DNA of 64,000 nt from Sclerodactyla briareus (Eukaryota; Echinodermata; Holothuroidea; Dendrochirotida; Sclerodactylidae), in contig JAODTK010005586.1 in assembly GCA_026419785.1 (NCBI GenBank), positions 62,001 to 126,000 on the forward strand, in the 5' to 3' direction. A program made the position numbers and the translations under genes. The notes beneath the pieces are model-generated. The model did not search any database, had not been told where the DNA came from, and saw only the letters and a list, made by a program, of their open reading frames with translations. Positions 44,261-56,490 of the stretch are shown one piece after another; position 1 is the first letter of the stretch, and each line of letters opens with the position of its first letter.

Positions 44261-46560
44261 CTATGTATTCCCGTCAGATTTTCAGACCTTATTTGCCAAC
44301 AAGCGAATACTCTCCTTCACCTCCAAGAAGGATGATGAGGATGAAGATTAAATTTATATTTTTGACAGAAGCAAGCCATTCTTGGAATCCAGGCAAGACT
44401 ATTGGTCAAGAACTCATCATATCTTTAAATGTGTGGTTCGAGTCTGCTGCACTATTAAGTAAATTGTAGATTGATTTTACATAAATTATATATCATACTT
44501 TCAGTTTGCACTGTGCACCATCACTTCCATGCCGTTCTGAAATGTCATTCTTGCCACCGCTTTGACATAGTTGCTTTTGTTTACCTTCGTTTGTTATGTT
44601 TTATATGTTTGTGTTATATTGCCATGGGTGATATCAACCATGCTGCCATGACAGCGCAGTCTGTCCACGGCAAGTATCCTACTCAGAAGCGATACAAAAT
44701 CAATATCTCACCAGTGCTATTTTGGGAATCTGGGCAAGCGTGTAGATGGGCGACTCTTGATCCATGCAGGGCGCGTTATCTCTCCGCATCCCCCTGTTGA
44801 TTTTGACGTAAAATCGTCTCCAGGTGAAATCAGAGAACTGCTGTGCTGATAATTTGGCTCTTATCGAATTGGAAATCTTTGATTGTGCATGGATGGCCTC
44901 AAGGCCCTGAGAGAGGTCTGTTCAGGCATATGACATCTTTAGGTTGCATGAGATGAATAAATAACATCTCATCTCCGTATTAAAATGAATTAGGGTGAAA
45001 TTTAAATGTGGATGTTCTCAGTTCCATCTGAATTTCGAGGTGTATAATGTTACTCCTCCTCTAGTCTGGGTGTATTTTATGATGCTGCCGCATTCTTTTG
45101 TCTGTCTGTCTGTTGATTGTTGAAACTTGGTCACATGATGACTAAGTGAGGGTCATCCTCTAGTGTCAAGAAATCAGAGTTGTTTGATTAAATCACATCG
45201 GTTGAAAATCAGGTTTCCATTCATATTACAATCATTTAAATTTAATATTTTTGAGTAAAAATCAACTGATTCAATGCACTGTATTCGATTTTCAGCAGAA
45301 AATGTATGATTGTAACCAAACTGACTATTGGAATCTAAACCGTTACCCCCACTCCCATCCCCTCTGAAAGGTTGGATGATCAGTGAACGTAAGGACCGGA
45401 CCACTTTCCTTGGAACCTGGAGTATTGAAGTTCAAGTTCAACGTGACTGCCCTTGAGCCTACTGACGAGACTTATTGTTATTGCAAACACTCCTCGTAAC
45501 CCTAAACTCCCAGTATGTCCGTGCTTACAAGTGAACCTCAAAGACCAAGACCTCTCTACCATCGCCCTGCAGTACGCACCTCGAGAAAAAAAACATTCAT
45601 GTAACGGACTGGGAATTCGAACTCTAAATGTTTGCTTGCAAATCGTCATTGATGCCACTCTGCTATTCTTCGGCCTCTGGTGCCCAGGTGACTGTAGATT
45701 GTGGTAGGTGGGGTACTCCTATTTGAACTTTGACCCATAGACAAGAAGGTGAAAGGTATTTTATGTAACAGTGTACATTAGAATAAAATAGAACTGGTCT
45801 ATATGGCTGGTATATTATAGGGAGATTCAAGTAGGTTTTCTGTGTATAGTGGGACCTGGTTCTAGAATCAAAGTTACTGTAAGCATTGTGCCCATTGCTT
45901 GTCTTGTTGATTTATACATTTAGGCAAACAAAGTTTGTATTTCTAAATACAATGAGGTCCTTTCAATGCAGATATTGTGTGAAATCAAAGATCAAACATA
46001 ATTGGGTCTACATAGAGTGTGTCAGTGTACATGCTCCCGAACATTCCTTAAGGGAATTTTGAAGCCATTCTTGACACTGTGGCTTGGTTTCTTGTTGATA
46101 ATGCAGATTGGTAATATGAGTATTAGTGCTTGTGGGTGAAGAAAACTAACTGCGAAACCCTGTTTTTTCTTAATAAAAAAACATCAACAAGGTCATCCAA
46201 TGTCACAACTAGCCATTTTGTTCGGCTTTACAAAATATCCGTGATCATCCATCCATGAAAGTGGTCTGTATTATCTTTGACTTTAGATACCATATGGCAT
46301 GTCAAGAGTTTGCATACAAAATTTTAGCTCTTGGGGTTAATTTGGGCAGCATTTTGAACATCAAGCCATTGTCAATTGTTTCTAACGGGTGTACTGGTAT
46401 TCAATTCAGACTGTTCTTGGGGGTAACGACTGACCACTCAATATTCAGCCTGACTGATCACGTACAACATCTGCCTGACTCAGTATTGTGCATATGGGTA
46501 ACGAGGACTCTTTAAGTATAATAGAAGTTTGATTTTAATTTTTTTCCTTATTATTATTCC
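44261..46560. other. Stretch with unassigned frames, no supported gene
   Basis: Open frames at 44471-44800, 45453-45707 and 46255-46515 show some codon-like texture but no family I can name. At 44628 ATGGGTGATATCAACCATGC starts a plausible peptide within the first, with no convincing splice sites. Confidence 0.3.
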
Positions 46561-46561
46561 C

Positions 46562-46852
46562 CCCTTTTTTTGTTATGGTATACTTGCCAAGAAGAGGTTC
46601 AATCCTATTCAAAGCCAGTCAAGGGTGCAAGAACTGGATACTGCACCTGATTGTCAGCTGCGAATCCTCCCAGGTACACGGAATAACTTGTGAATTGCCT
46701 ACCCCTGGTTTTGTCCCTCGCCAACTCTTGTGCTGACGTCGCCAGCGAGAAGGCAGCAGGTTCCATTTTTCAAAGTCGTTGGTATGAAACCCGACCAGGA
46801 TCAACCAGGTCCCCGGGTTAGCGATGCCCTACCATGTGCCAACCCTCGTTGG
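46562..46852 (-). mobile_element. SINE of family S1, minus-strand copy
   Basis: The minus strand reads GGTTGGCACATGGTAGGGC (A-box), CCTGGTCGGGTTTCATACCAA, AAAAATGGAACCTGCTGCC, GGGACAAAACCAGGGGTAGG, GGATTCGCAGCTGACAATC, GGTGCAGTATCCAGTTCTTG, GGCAAGTATACCATAAC then A-rich. These match the 40346-40730 copy in order and over almost the full length. Confidence 0.8.
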
Positions 46853-49790
46853 TTAACCTACACTCTAAATGCGTTCACTCCATGCATTGGAGTGACACAC
46901 CTGTGCTGTTTTACTGATCTTCCATCAAACTTTGCTCGTGCAACATCAGGACATGTTAAAAGTATTCATGCCTTGACATAACGACTGATAAGTTTAACAT
47001 TTTGCTTGACTCCTGCATCCCTGAAAGTTCATCAGATGTTGATAAAAGAAAAGATTTCATGGCAAACAAATTGAAATGTTTCAAATCACACCTGACTGAC
47101 TGTAGAATTGATAGGTGAAGCAGCTACTGTGCCACTGGTACTCTTGTTTGATTTGATTACAGCGCACTGAGCGGTTTTGTAAACACTTAGGGGAAAGCTA
47201 GGCCAGCAGTCCACAGATAAACTGATTTTTCTCGCACTTCAGGAAGATGTTTTGCAGGCTGTTATTCAGCGAATATTGCAGCAGCATGTGTCTCAGGGGG
47301 CCCATAAATTGTACTTCTTTGCCATAGGGAGGGTTAGGCAAGAATGAGTAATGAGGGTGACTTCTCTTGGGTTCCGACCTCAACCCCCACCCCCCCTCCC
47401 CCTTCCCCCCCACAATCTCTCGGTACGGCGCCTGGCTCCCACTAGTCGTCTGGGTAATCACCTATGATGTATCCATCGCAAACTCTCTCTGTGTGTTAAT
47501 ACTGTATCTGGGAAGAATACTTTATCATTCCCAATTCCCACCCATCACTGTTCTATAAACACTACATACATCATATCCGTACGTACATTGTGCTGCAATA
47601 TTCACATAGCAATATCTCATTGTGAGTTCAATTTAAGGTGACCATACATCCCTGATTTTGAGGACAGTAGCTAATTACACTGTGTGCCATTTCCTAAAAA
47701 GAAATGTCCCTGAAAATTGCAGTATTCTTTGAAATGTTCAGGATTAGAAAATATATATATTCCACATTATTATATGCTCAGATCCATTGACGAGTATGTA
47801 CTGAAGAAAATACACCCTTTAGCGAAGTACATTGGAACTCCATAGAGGCATTATAGTATTACAACAGTTTCAATCTCATCCAAGCGCACCCCAAGTGATT
47901 TGTCTTGTGGGCGGTGTTTGAGGTTTTGGAGACCCCAGGTAAGTCGCCCTCCATAATTTGGGCTTCATCATCAACCCTCGCCTATTGACAATAAGTACAA
48001 TTTATATTTCATTTTGTAGGGGGGCGGTCTTCTGAACCCCCCCCCCTTGCTGACCCCCCCCCCCCATTGATCTCATTCTATTGTAATATTAACATTTAAA
48101 CAGACAATATCATGTCACAACATACACCTCAGACAGCAAATATTGTATGCTTCTTTTTGTATTTCACATCTAAGCAGTAAACACCTTGAACATTTTCTGA
48201 GGGTCACACAAGTTGCCCTTAGACTAAAGGCTCTCCCCTTCAACAGTCATCAATGATGGTTTTTTTTTTTTTTTCCGCCATGAAGGATGGTCACCCTTCG
48301 TTTAATTTAAAGCGTTATTTCTTTAATTTTTTTTTTTTTCTCATTACCTTCTCATCAATTTTCAAAGGGACATTTTTGTATTTTAAAATATAAATTAGGA
48401 AACACCCATCTCCTTTCGATTTCATCAACTCTAGTCGTCAGCAGTCGCTCCTGCTGCAGTGCACATACTGGCGACACCTTGAATTTTAATGGTCACAAAT
48501 TTCATATCTCATGCGAGCTGCCATTATGTAGTTAAAGGCTTGTACAATGTTCTCGTTTTGCTCTGCACTGATCCCTAGAAATGCTAGCCTTCATATACAA
48601 TCCTTTTGGCTTGCTCAGTAATTGCTAATCGCTGTTTTCCATTGTTCACACTTCCATTCTGATTTCCAATAAAGCCAGTACCACTGACTCTGGTTCTCTG
48701 TTAATCAACCACCCTCTTATAAGTTGAATCGTAGAGCTCTATGGCTTCTATACTACACTGTCCCAGGGGCGATATTTCGGAAGAACTTTGGGTTTGTTTA
48801 TCCGCTCATGCTCTGGCGCTCCGACGCTGCACAGCAACTTCGTTATCATAATCATATCCACATGCCCATGCACCAGGTTAATGCATCCGTCGTGGGGATA
48901 ACTTGGGGATTGGTAAATTTATTTGGATTTTGAATCATATGACTCGTGGTTGAAGCGCGTTAGTACTGGAAAATCACTCTCCAATCTTCCTTGGTGTATG
49001 GTTTTATGCTCGTTTACTCAGAACACAATACATTATTTGTGCATCTTATGAAAAGGAGAAGAGTTTGAGTCTGTATTGAGTTAGAAGGCCTAATATTATA
49101 AATCTGTAATGGAGAATTGTTTCTTGAGGAAAAATGCTCATGAAGATGGAAGGATTTGTTTTCATCACACTCGTCGTCAGCGGTATACAGTACCGACCTG
49201 CAGCAGTTCAGTACCACCTTCAAATGAGTGGGGAAAAACAATGCAGCCTGAAAATCCTTCAATCCTTCTATCCACCAGAATGGCAAATTCTGATTTGGGA
49301 GGGGGGGGGGGGTCGGAGTGGAGTTGTGTTGTGAACACTGCACTCAGTGTGTTATATGTCCTCTATGGACTATTAGACAAGTATAGAACTCACACACACT
49401 TGGAATCCTTATGTATGTTCAGGTTGACCATTTTATTGTGGTCTGTCATCACTCTATTATCTGTCTGTCCTGTCCCTCCTTCATCTTCTACTGCAAGAAA
49501 CCTATGTAGTAAGGTTGGTGATGTAATGTGTGTGTGTGACGCTGCTTGGGGACACTGTAACTCAGGAATTGAAAAAGTTGAAAACAGGACTGCACTTGTA
49601 AGGTCTGCCATGGGCATGGATGGAAGGTGTGGTGCTTCTAGATATTTTTTGTGCCGATTTCATATATCATGAGTGGGCTCAGAAAGAAAAAAAAAATAGC
49701 AATCTCTCGGCACCGCTGGTTTGATTTGTCAAACTTGTTTTGGGGTACATTAGTGGAGTTGCTAACTTAGCAAATCTAGGTATGTAGTTT
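46853..49790. other. Non-coding stretch with poly-C, poly-T and poly-G tracts
   Basis: C-rich runs lie near 47385-47410 and 48038-48065, T runs near 48260 and 48330, and a G run at 49297-49310. A 54-bp open segment ends in the donor-like CAGGTAAGTC near 47940 but lacks support. The frame 49109-49672 crosses the G run and is not supported. Confidence 0.35.
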
Positions 49791-49794
49791 GAAC

Positions 49795-50900
49795 TGATTG
49801 TTTTGTTTGTGATGTAACTGGACTTGATTGATTGTAGATGCAGTGGTGGTAACTGGTCATAATAATCGATTGTAGTAGCGGCCGTGATGTACTGGACTGA
49901 TTGATTGTAGTGGTGCAGTGATTGTACTGGACTGATGATGGCAGTGGTGCCTGGGACTGATAGTGTCGTGGTGCAGGGATGTACTCGACTGATTGATTGT
50001 AGTGGTGCAGGTGATTGTACTGGCTGATGGTTGTAGTGGTGCAGTGATGTACTGGAGCTGATGGATTGTAGTGGTACAGTGATGTACTGGAATGATTGAG
50101 TGTAGTGTCTGCAGTGATGACTAAATGGTCGGATTTGTAGTGGTTTTCGCCTTGATGTACTCCACTGATGATTGTTGTGGTGCAGTAAGTACTCGATGAT
50201 CGATCGTAGTGGTGCAGTGATGTACTACTCTCGACTGATATGATTGTAGTGGCCTGCAGTGATGGTATCAACTGATTGATGATTGAAGTGGTGTACTGGA
50301 CTGTTTGATTGTTGTGGTGCAGTGGTGGGTACTAGACTAATTGATTGTAGTGGTGCAATGATGTATGGACTGTTGATTATAGTGGTTCAGGCGATGTACG
50401 GACTGATTTATTGTTGGGTTCAGTAATGTACTCGAATGGTTGATTGTAGTGATGCAGTGGTGTACTGGTCTAATTGATTGTAATGGTGCAGTGATGTTAC
50501 TGTAACTCGCTGTTGATTAGTGTTGCAGTGATCTACTTGCCTGATTGATTGTAGGGTGGTGTCAGTGAGTATGGGCTATTGATTGTGTGGTGCATTAATG
50601 TGCTTGATGGTTTGATTTGTAGTATGCAGTGTTACTGGTCTAATTGATTGTAGTGGTGCAGTGAATATTGGACTGATTGATTGTAGTGGTGTAGTGATGT
50701 ACTGGACTGACTGATTGCAGTGGTGTACTGGACGATGATTGGTAAGTGGTGCAGTGATCATGAGTTATGTACTTACTGATTGATTGTAGTGGTGCAGTGC
50801 CTGTACTGGACTGATTGATTATAGTTGTCACTGTGTATGGACTGAATTGATTTTTGGTGGGTTGCGAGTGTGTACTGGACTTGTATTTATTGTTTGTGGT
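49795..50900. repeat. Eroded minisatellite, unit about 34 bp
   Basis: Units near GATTGATTGTAGTGGTGCAG + TGATGTACTGGACT recur about 30 times. Almost every unit has its own one-base insertions or losses, so all frames are broken. The pattern fits a noisy assembly of an array, or a very old array. No gene is present. Confidence 0.9.
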
Positions 50901-50977
50901 GTAGACATCAGTGATGTGATGGAAGGCTTGCTTCTGGTGGTTCCTGGTTAAAGTCCTGAGTGATTTACTAGCTGGGC

Positions 50978-51715
50978 TTTTTGTCTCGCCTGAATGAAAT
51001 TCAGGATTAGACTAGTGGTCACTATGGCGTGTTGTGTGTGGGCTGTGTGTGGTGTGTATGTCACACGTTCTTGTGGATGTGGTCTCCCATGGTTCCCGAG
51101 AAATTAAAAGTGAGTCGGGTCACTAGAGGTCATTTAATGTGTCTAATTGCATATTTTATGCAATTTTTGAAAGTTTGTTGGACTTCCACAGAAATTGGTA
51201 GATGTGATCCACCTTTGACTCCATATCATTGTGAAGGTACAGCTGGGGTCAGTAGAGGTCATTGTATGTGCCTAATTTGCATAATATATTCCAATTTCCA
51301 CTTGTTAAGAATTTCGCCAAACTCAGTAGGTATGGTCCGTTAACATTTTCGGATCTGATGTTTTTGATGTTCAGAAATGTGAATTCCAGAATTCCATCAT
51401 ATAATACCTTCTGTCAGAATAAAGCACTGAGGAACGAGTAAACCATAGCTCCTGTGACAATTTCACTGCTGTTATAAGTCATCGTATGTGCCTAGTTTGC
51501 ATATTTTTATTTCCAGATTTTCCAACTTGGGTAAGAATTTCGCCAAACTCAGTAGGTATGGTCCGTTACCATTTCTGAATCTGATGTGTTTGATGTTTCC
51601 TGAATTTGATTGAAGTCCATCATATAATTAGCTTCTGTTAGAATAAGCACTGAGGAACGAGTAAACCATAGCTCCTGTGACCATCGTGCTGTTATAAGCT
51701 GCACACAAGCAACCC
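50978..51715 (-). repeat. R1-like repeat with inverted TTGTCTCGCCTGAA end
   Basis: TTTGTCTCGCCTGAA at about 50980 is the exact inverse of the TTCAGGCGAGACAAA right end of R1 at 10.79 and 24.71 kb. The following body has AGTGGTCACTATGGC, GGTCACTAGAGGTCATTTA and CCTAATTTGCATAATATATTCC, the R1 kind of sequence in the opposite orientation. The far limit is unclear. Confidence 0.5.
51261..51692. repeat. Direct duplication of about 220 bp
   Basis: ATTGTATGTGCCTAATTTGCATA (51261 on) and ATCGTATGTGCCTAGTTTGCATA (51481 on) begin two copies. Both contain AATTTCGCCAAACTCAGTAG, ACTGAGGAACGAGTAAACCA and TAGCTCCTGTGAC. The copies differ by scattered changes and small gaps. Confidence 0.85.
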
Positions 51716-52636
51716 TCTCTTACCCAACCAATTTGATTAGGTTGATTAGCCTTCAAAAAGCTGTAACCTTTTTCTTTTCCCTCTTTTCATTTCCTCTCTT
51801 CATCCTGGGGACGGGGACAAATGTGAGGTTTCCTAATCTATATTGGGACAAATCCTTGACTGCTTTGCTTGGGGATAGTTGTGTGGTGTTGGGGAGCAAG
51901 GGAGGTGTTTTTTAGCGCTAGCAGGGGGGGGGGGTGGCAGGTCCTGGGCTGCTTGGAAAATTAAAGGCAACGAAAAATGAAAGAAATGATTTAAAAGGCA
52001 AAGAAGCCCTGGCTGCTGAGGGGATTTAGAACATTTCAAGTTGGATTTTGGGTCAAAGAAGTATTTTACTGTGGCGATAAAACTTTCCTCAAATTTGGGT
52101 ATTTATGGAGAGAAGAGTGGGGGGGGGCATGGAGAAGAAAAAAACAATTAAGGTTCTTTTGTAATAAGAGTCAAACTTATTGGTCAGTTATTTTAGAAAT
52201 TTGTATGTGTTAAATGTGAAAATATGTGAGGTTAGTGTTTGACATGCCGATAGTCCCCTGCAGAACTATTTTGGTTTGTAATACGTGGTTTATGTGAGTG
52301 GATAAAAGAAACCACCGATTGCGCAACCAGGCGTGATACTTTTTGGCAATGGCCTTGTTATTATTTCTGCTTTCACAAGCATGTTGATGTAATTGATGGT
52401 TCCCAGAGAAAAGTAACCCCTGCCTTAATGGCATTAAGGTGTATGTTTTGGATTCATCCCCCAATCTGAGAGTATAAAAGTGGGATGTTTGAAGTCCCAC
52501 ATGTATTCCAGTTTGTCAAGAGTGTCTTCGAAGCCCATTGATCTGGTGACAGATTTCCGTCAAACTAGTGCAGGAGAATAGAGGACATACAGTATCATAA
52601 CACTAATATTCTGTTCTTTGGTGTCTTTTCTGGTAG
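51716..52636. other. Non-coding stretch before the 52.6-kb exon
   Basis: C/T-rich runs and a G run (51924-51935). Nothing else supported; probably intron or 5' flank of the following exon. Confidence 0.4.
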
Positions 52637-52798
52637 ATAGGATGAGCGGGGACATCAGTCAAAGCCCCCACACCAGAAGACAGCGGATGTCCAGCTCAGA
52701 GACTCGGAACAGACCGACCGTGTCCTCGATTCCTGGGCTCACTGTCAAGGCCGTCCAGATGGAGCAGCTTCGCTGCTACACATGCGTTGAGTTCTTTG
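52637..52798 (+). CDS. Coding exon of an unidentified gene (possible start exon)
   Basis: An acceptor-like pyrimidine run and TAG (GTGTCTTTTCTGGTAG, ending 52636) and a perfect donor (TTTG|GTAAGTC, GT at 52799) bound a 162-bp GC-richer segment with one clean frame. ATG at 52642 would start a 52-codon piece ending in phase 1; the frame is also open to the acceptor, so the ATG may be internal. The peptide is basic and Ser/Thr-rich at first (PHTRRQRMSSSETRNRPTV), then IPGLTVKAVQMEQLRCYTCVEFF with two cysteines. I recognise no family. No second exon was found downstream in the window. The next part (to 53320) is non-coding. Confidence 0.6.
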
Positions 52799-53330
52799 GT
52801 AAGTCTTTCATCAACTGGGCCACAGCGGAGCTTAAGCTTTGGTATAAATGCAGCTACTCCTACTCCAATTTACTGCGCTGACTGGGTAAAAATCATGCAT
52901 TTTTGCTTGTTTAGTAGACAGAAACACCCCTCCCTATTTGGAAATATGGATTTCCAGGGCACTCTATATCTAAGCTCAATATAGCCCACCTAAACACCTC
53001 AGGATTTTCACTTGGTCAGAAAATTAGGCCTCATTTTTTCAGTGTATAAAAAAAACCCTTAACTGTGAGGTGTACAGGTACTGATTTTTGAAGAACTTGT
53101 ATTTACCAACACGCATATATATTGTGGTCTGGAACCTGGGCAAGACAGCGTAAATTACAACTAGAATTGCATTTGCTGCATAAACACTATAGTATCCCGA
53201 CACATCGGAGGAACTTTGGGGACCTATTGAAGGACCTTAACATTTGTCATGAACCTAATGTAGTCTACATCTAAGTTTCATTCAATATTTCAAAGTTCAG
53301 AAAATCGCACAATCTATTTCAGATATTCAA

Positions 53331-53521
53331 CTTACCCATATGGACCCTGCACTCCACCCCCAAGCCATTGAACATCTGGCACTAACACAAAAGTCAGGGT
53401 CTAGACGCCTTCGCTGGAAAAAGAGAGAAAAGGGCCGATGGGGTGGCCAACCCGGACTTTTGTGTTATGCCGCAAAATGTTCAATGGCGCGGGGTGGGTG
53501 CAGGGTCCAATATGGGGTAAG
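53331..53521. mobile_element. 191-bp MITE with long inverted ends and target duplication
   Basis: The first 70 bp (CTTACCCATATGGACCCTGC ...) and last 70 bp (inverse CTTACCCCATATTGGACCCTGC) are imperfect inverted repeats, also sharing CCATTGAACAT and ACACAAAAGTC. Flanking TATTCAA (53324-53330) and TATTCAT (53522-53528) are a 6-7-bp direct duplication. A frame across it is an artefact of the hairpin. Confidence 0.9.
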
Positions 53522-54002
53522 TATTCATACTTCACAGATTCACAAACCAGTGAATTTTGTTGAATCTATGCAAATTCTACTCCGATGACCTTAAAGTGAC
53601 CTACACTCCTGTTGAGACCAATAGTCTACTTCCAACAAGTTTTATGAAAATCCAACAAACTTGAAATATTAGTAGGGCACCATTCATGTGGTGGCAACCC
53701 CAATATTTGATCCCATCAGGCTTATCAGGAAAACGTTGGAGAGTTTGCACTCACCTATGTTTCTTTCTGGAGGAGGCTGTGGTGGTGAGGGTGGCTAGGT
53801 ACCCTGAAACCATAGTATCCACTGAAACTTGCTTCGCTGAGAATCAGGCAGTGCTGGGTGGGAAGCAGGGGAGCAATTATTGCCACTCTTAATATTCAGA
53901 GATATAAAAAAAAAAAATTGTGCAGTGAACAAATTAAAATAATAAGTACAATCAGTCTGTTCACAGTAATAGTTGATGAGATTGAAAGGTCGTAGGGCCG
54001 GG

Positions 54003-54230
54003 TACACTGGCTGTTTGAAGTTGCACGAATAGTGCGCGAAACCTCTTCTTTCGAAAACTACGTCGTCCTACATCCAACACTTCAGGTTTCTCCTTCCTTC
54101 CTCTTCCTCCCATACTTATCAACAATGAGCATCCGAAAAGATAAGATGAATTGGTTGCGTTCTCAGAAAGCATGTGAAAGTTTAACACTAGGCGATGAAT
54201 AGAACGATGGGAGAATCTCGTCTATAAAAG
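54003..54230 (+). repeat. Dispersed repeat family R3, copy 2
   Basis: CCCATACTTATCAACAATGAGCATCCGAAAAG matches copies 1 and 3. TGGCTGTTTGAAGTTGCACGAATAG upstream and GGGAGAATCTCGTCTATA downstream align too. Confidence 0.6.
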
Positions 54231-54937
54231 CTATGTAATATATAATAGTAATATCTCGTTCGTGTATAACGCTTTTCCACATCAAAGACATGCTCAAAGG
54301 GCTAATGTGTTGAGCTGTCATTCAACTCTCCAATAGCCTATGGGCTGGCTCATAATAATGAATTATAACACACACATTGTGCCATACAGTCTCCATCCAG
54401 CTTTGACTGCTAGAAGCTGCAGTATTGCAATGTACACTACTGTACAAAGATGATCTTCTTCATATCTATATCGATCGTCATTCTACATTCCCATGGTAGT
54501 GCGCTGATGTCTAGCTCAGAAAATCAATTCCAGCTTCTGGATATTGACTCAGAGTTCATCTTGAGGTGAATTACGTCAATCCCTGATTGTAAAGAAGCTC
54601 TGAAACTGTATGATTAGGTCCTACTTACTGCAGAGGCGATATAACTAGAATTTTGCCACTGTGATGACCGCGATCCGATCTGGTTACCTCATTGTTCCCC
54701 TATTAGGCCACTATATGAAGTATTTGGAGTGGTTAGAAATTGTTTTATTAACCTTTACCAATGCGATATGTGAACCACATGTTCTAATGAGGCAAATTCT
54801 AGACCCTTTGATCTTCTTTGACTCTATTAGTACTAAGTTCCGCACGCTAGTAAAAAAAAAAGTACTGTTGACAAAGAGTGTATTCACTGCAGTCCGTCAT
54901 TACCTGTAATACCATAATGCCGAATTCATATTTTCCG

Positions 54938-55055
54938 TCACAACATGTTAGCTCGCTCCAAGTTTTGGCGTTGGGATTCATTCTTCTGAAATCTCTCCTT
55001 CTCATCCTCGTCAATGAGTTTGAGAGATTCTTCTGTGGTGCCCTTGTCAACTATC
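54938..55055 (-). CDS. Terminal coding exon of an unidentified gene
   Basis: On the minus strand an acceptor AACAAAACATTGCAG (ending 55056) precedes an open stretch of 38 residues ending with TGA (54940-54938). The peptide is highly charged, IVDKGTTEESLKLIDEDEKE followed by RFQKNESQRQNLERANML. It looks like a helical, possibly coiled-coil C-terminus, and its codon texture is like a host gene. I recognise no family. The exon enters in phase 2 (one base completes a codon). The upstream exons should lie above 55056, but none could be confirmed; a candidate frame at 55959-56252 has a donor in the wrong phase. Confidence 0.5.
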
Positions 55056-55059
55056 CTGC

Positions 55060-56250
55060 AATGTTTTGTTTTTCCGATTACACATCATTATCTTACCAGG
55101 TACTATATCGACCTGAGTATTTTGGATCATTCAATTGTGTCTGACCATAACACAAGTGCTTGCCTGGGATATATGTAAACAAATATTGGCAGTGCACTTA
55201 GAGCTAATACATTAGGCCTCTGCCATTCTTCTTGTTACAGTGTCACAGAGGCACACTTTTCCATTGGTTTTGCTTTGAATATATACCATATCATCTTAGA
55301 AAATCAGACCCCCCCCCCCTGACCCCTCCATAGAGAATAATGTTAATCTTTATTCTGAAGAACCACAATTCCGTGTTGAAGATCACTACTGCAGAAATGA
55401 AATTATATGGAATTCATTGCCGTGCAAACATTGTACCTGTGATTAGGAGCATGTATGGGGAATACCACTCAAAGCACACAGATTCATGGGATTTTATTGA
55501 AATTAAGATGCAGCCTGGTCGCATCAATCAACCTCCATCAGGACTAGAATGTAGGACACATATGTTGAAGTACCAATGGTCGTAAACAAGCTTCTGCTAT
55601 TTTGGTGTTCTATACTCAAGCTATTTCGCCAAAACTCAAACCTCAGGAAGAATTTAAGGCGAATTCGAGTGTGAAAAGGAGGAAATTTTCTATTGCACAA
55701 AGTGCTCTGTGATGTCACCAGAGGAACTGGGGACCCTGTGTAAATGTAATACAAAGTTATCCAAAATATGTATTTTTACCAACCTGATGACAGAAAAGGT
55801 AACAATGGGATCTGATTGAAAACTTACAGATTGTTCACAAGATATGTAGAAAAATTCCATTAATGTCAACTATGAGTATCAACTAATATTTTTCCTGCTA
55901 TAATGGAGCAAACTATCAGCATTTACTGTGTCAAGTCAATGGTCGAACCTTTGCATTGTTACTCTGGTGACGTCATAGCATTGGTGAATGCCGTATCGCC
56001 AAATGGTTGTGAGGTTTTGGCAATGGCTCTTCGGCCAGTCATGAAGATGATCCGTTGCATGAATGTGCTGTTAGTTCTGTTGAAATTCAATGATATTACA
56101 ATATCACCTGAAGTTTTCCTACCTTGCACATCACTCACATTCCCCAAGCTGTAAATTATGTCCGCTTCTGTGCCAAGGGCACTCAAACTCTTGTTGGTAC
56201 TCAGATATAAATAAGTTTTATCACGGTGGTACCATGTGGGTGGGTTGTTC
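55060..56250. other. Stretch with one unassigned minus frame
   Basis: The minus frame 55959-56252 contains KTYLYLSTNKSLSALGTEAD and a donor-like CAAGGTAGGA at about 56132, but no family is known and it begins inside repeat R3. Otherwise nothing is supported. Confidence 0.3.
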
Positions 56251-56254
56251 ACCC

Positions 56255-56490
56255 CCTAAACAGTCGGGGGTATAGACGAGATTCGCCCCATAGATCTCCT
56301 ATTACAGCCTATTTTTAGACAGTCACCGCTCGTCGAGAACACACACATTTATCCCATCATTTTGGATGTTATTGTTGATAAGTATGGGAGCGGGAATCTG
56401 TAACATGTTGTGTGTGCTGGTAGGATGTGTAGTTTTCATCAGGAAGTTCCAAAATATTGTTTTGCAACGTGTGTGCAATGACGAGCGGCC
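56255..56490 (-). repeat. Dispersed repeat family R3, copy 3 (inverted)
   Basis: The inverse of 56368-56392 is the CCCATACTTATCAACAATAA + CATCC core. TGGCCGCTCGTCATTGCACAC and GGCGAATCTCGTCTATACCCC flank it, as in copies 1 and 2. Confidence 0.65.

Noticed and set aside
45430-45525. CDGSH-type iron-sulfur domain (KFNVTALEPTDETYCYCKH)
   Set aside because: The C-x-C start is suggestive, but the essential CDGSH string is absent, a frameshift would be needed and no splice sites fit.
49109-49672. 187-codon open frame as a gene
   Set aside because: It crosses a G run that produces a poly-Gly stretch, shows no recognisable family, and overlapping frames are equally open.
55959-56252. Minus frame as the exon preceding the 54938-55055 exon
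   Set aside because: Its donor-like site leaves a phase that would create an immediate stop in the next exon, and it begins within repeat R3.
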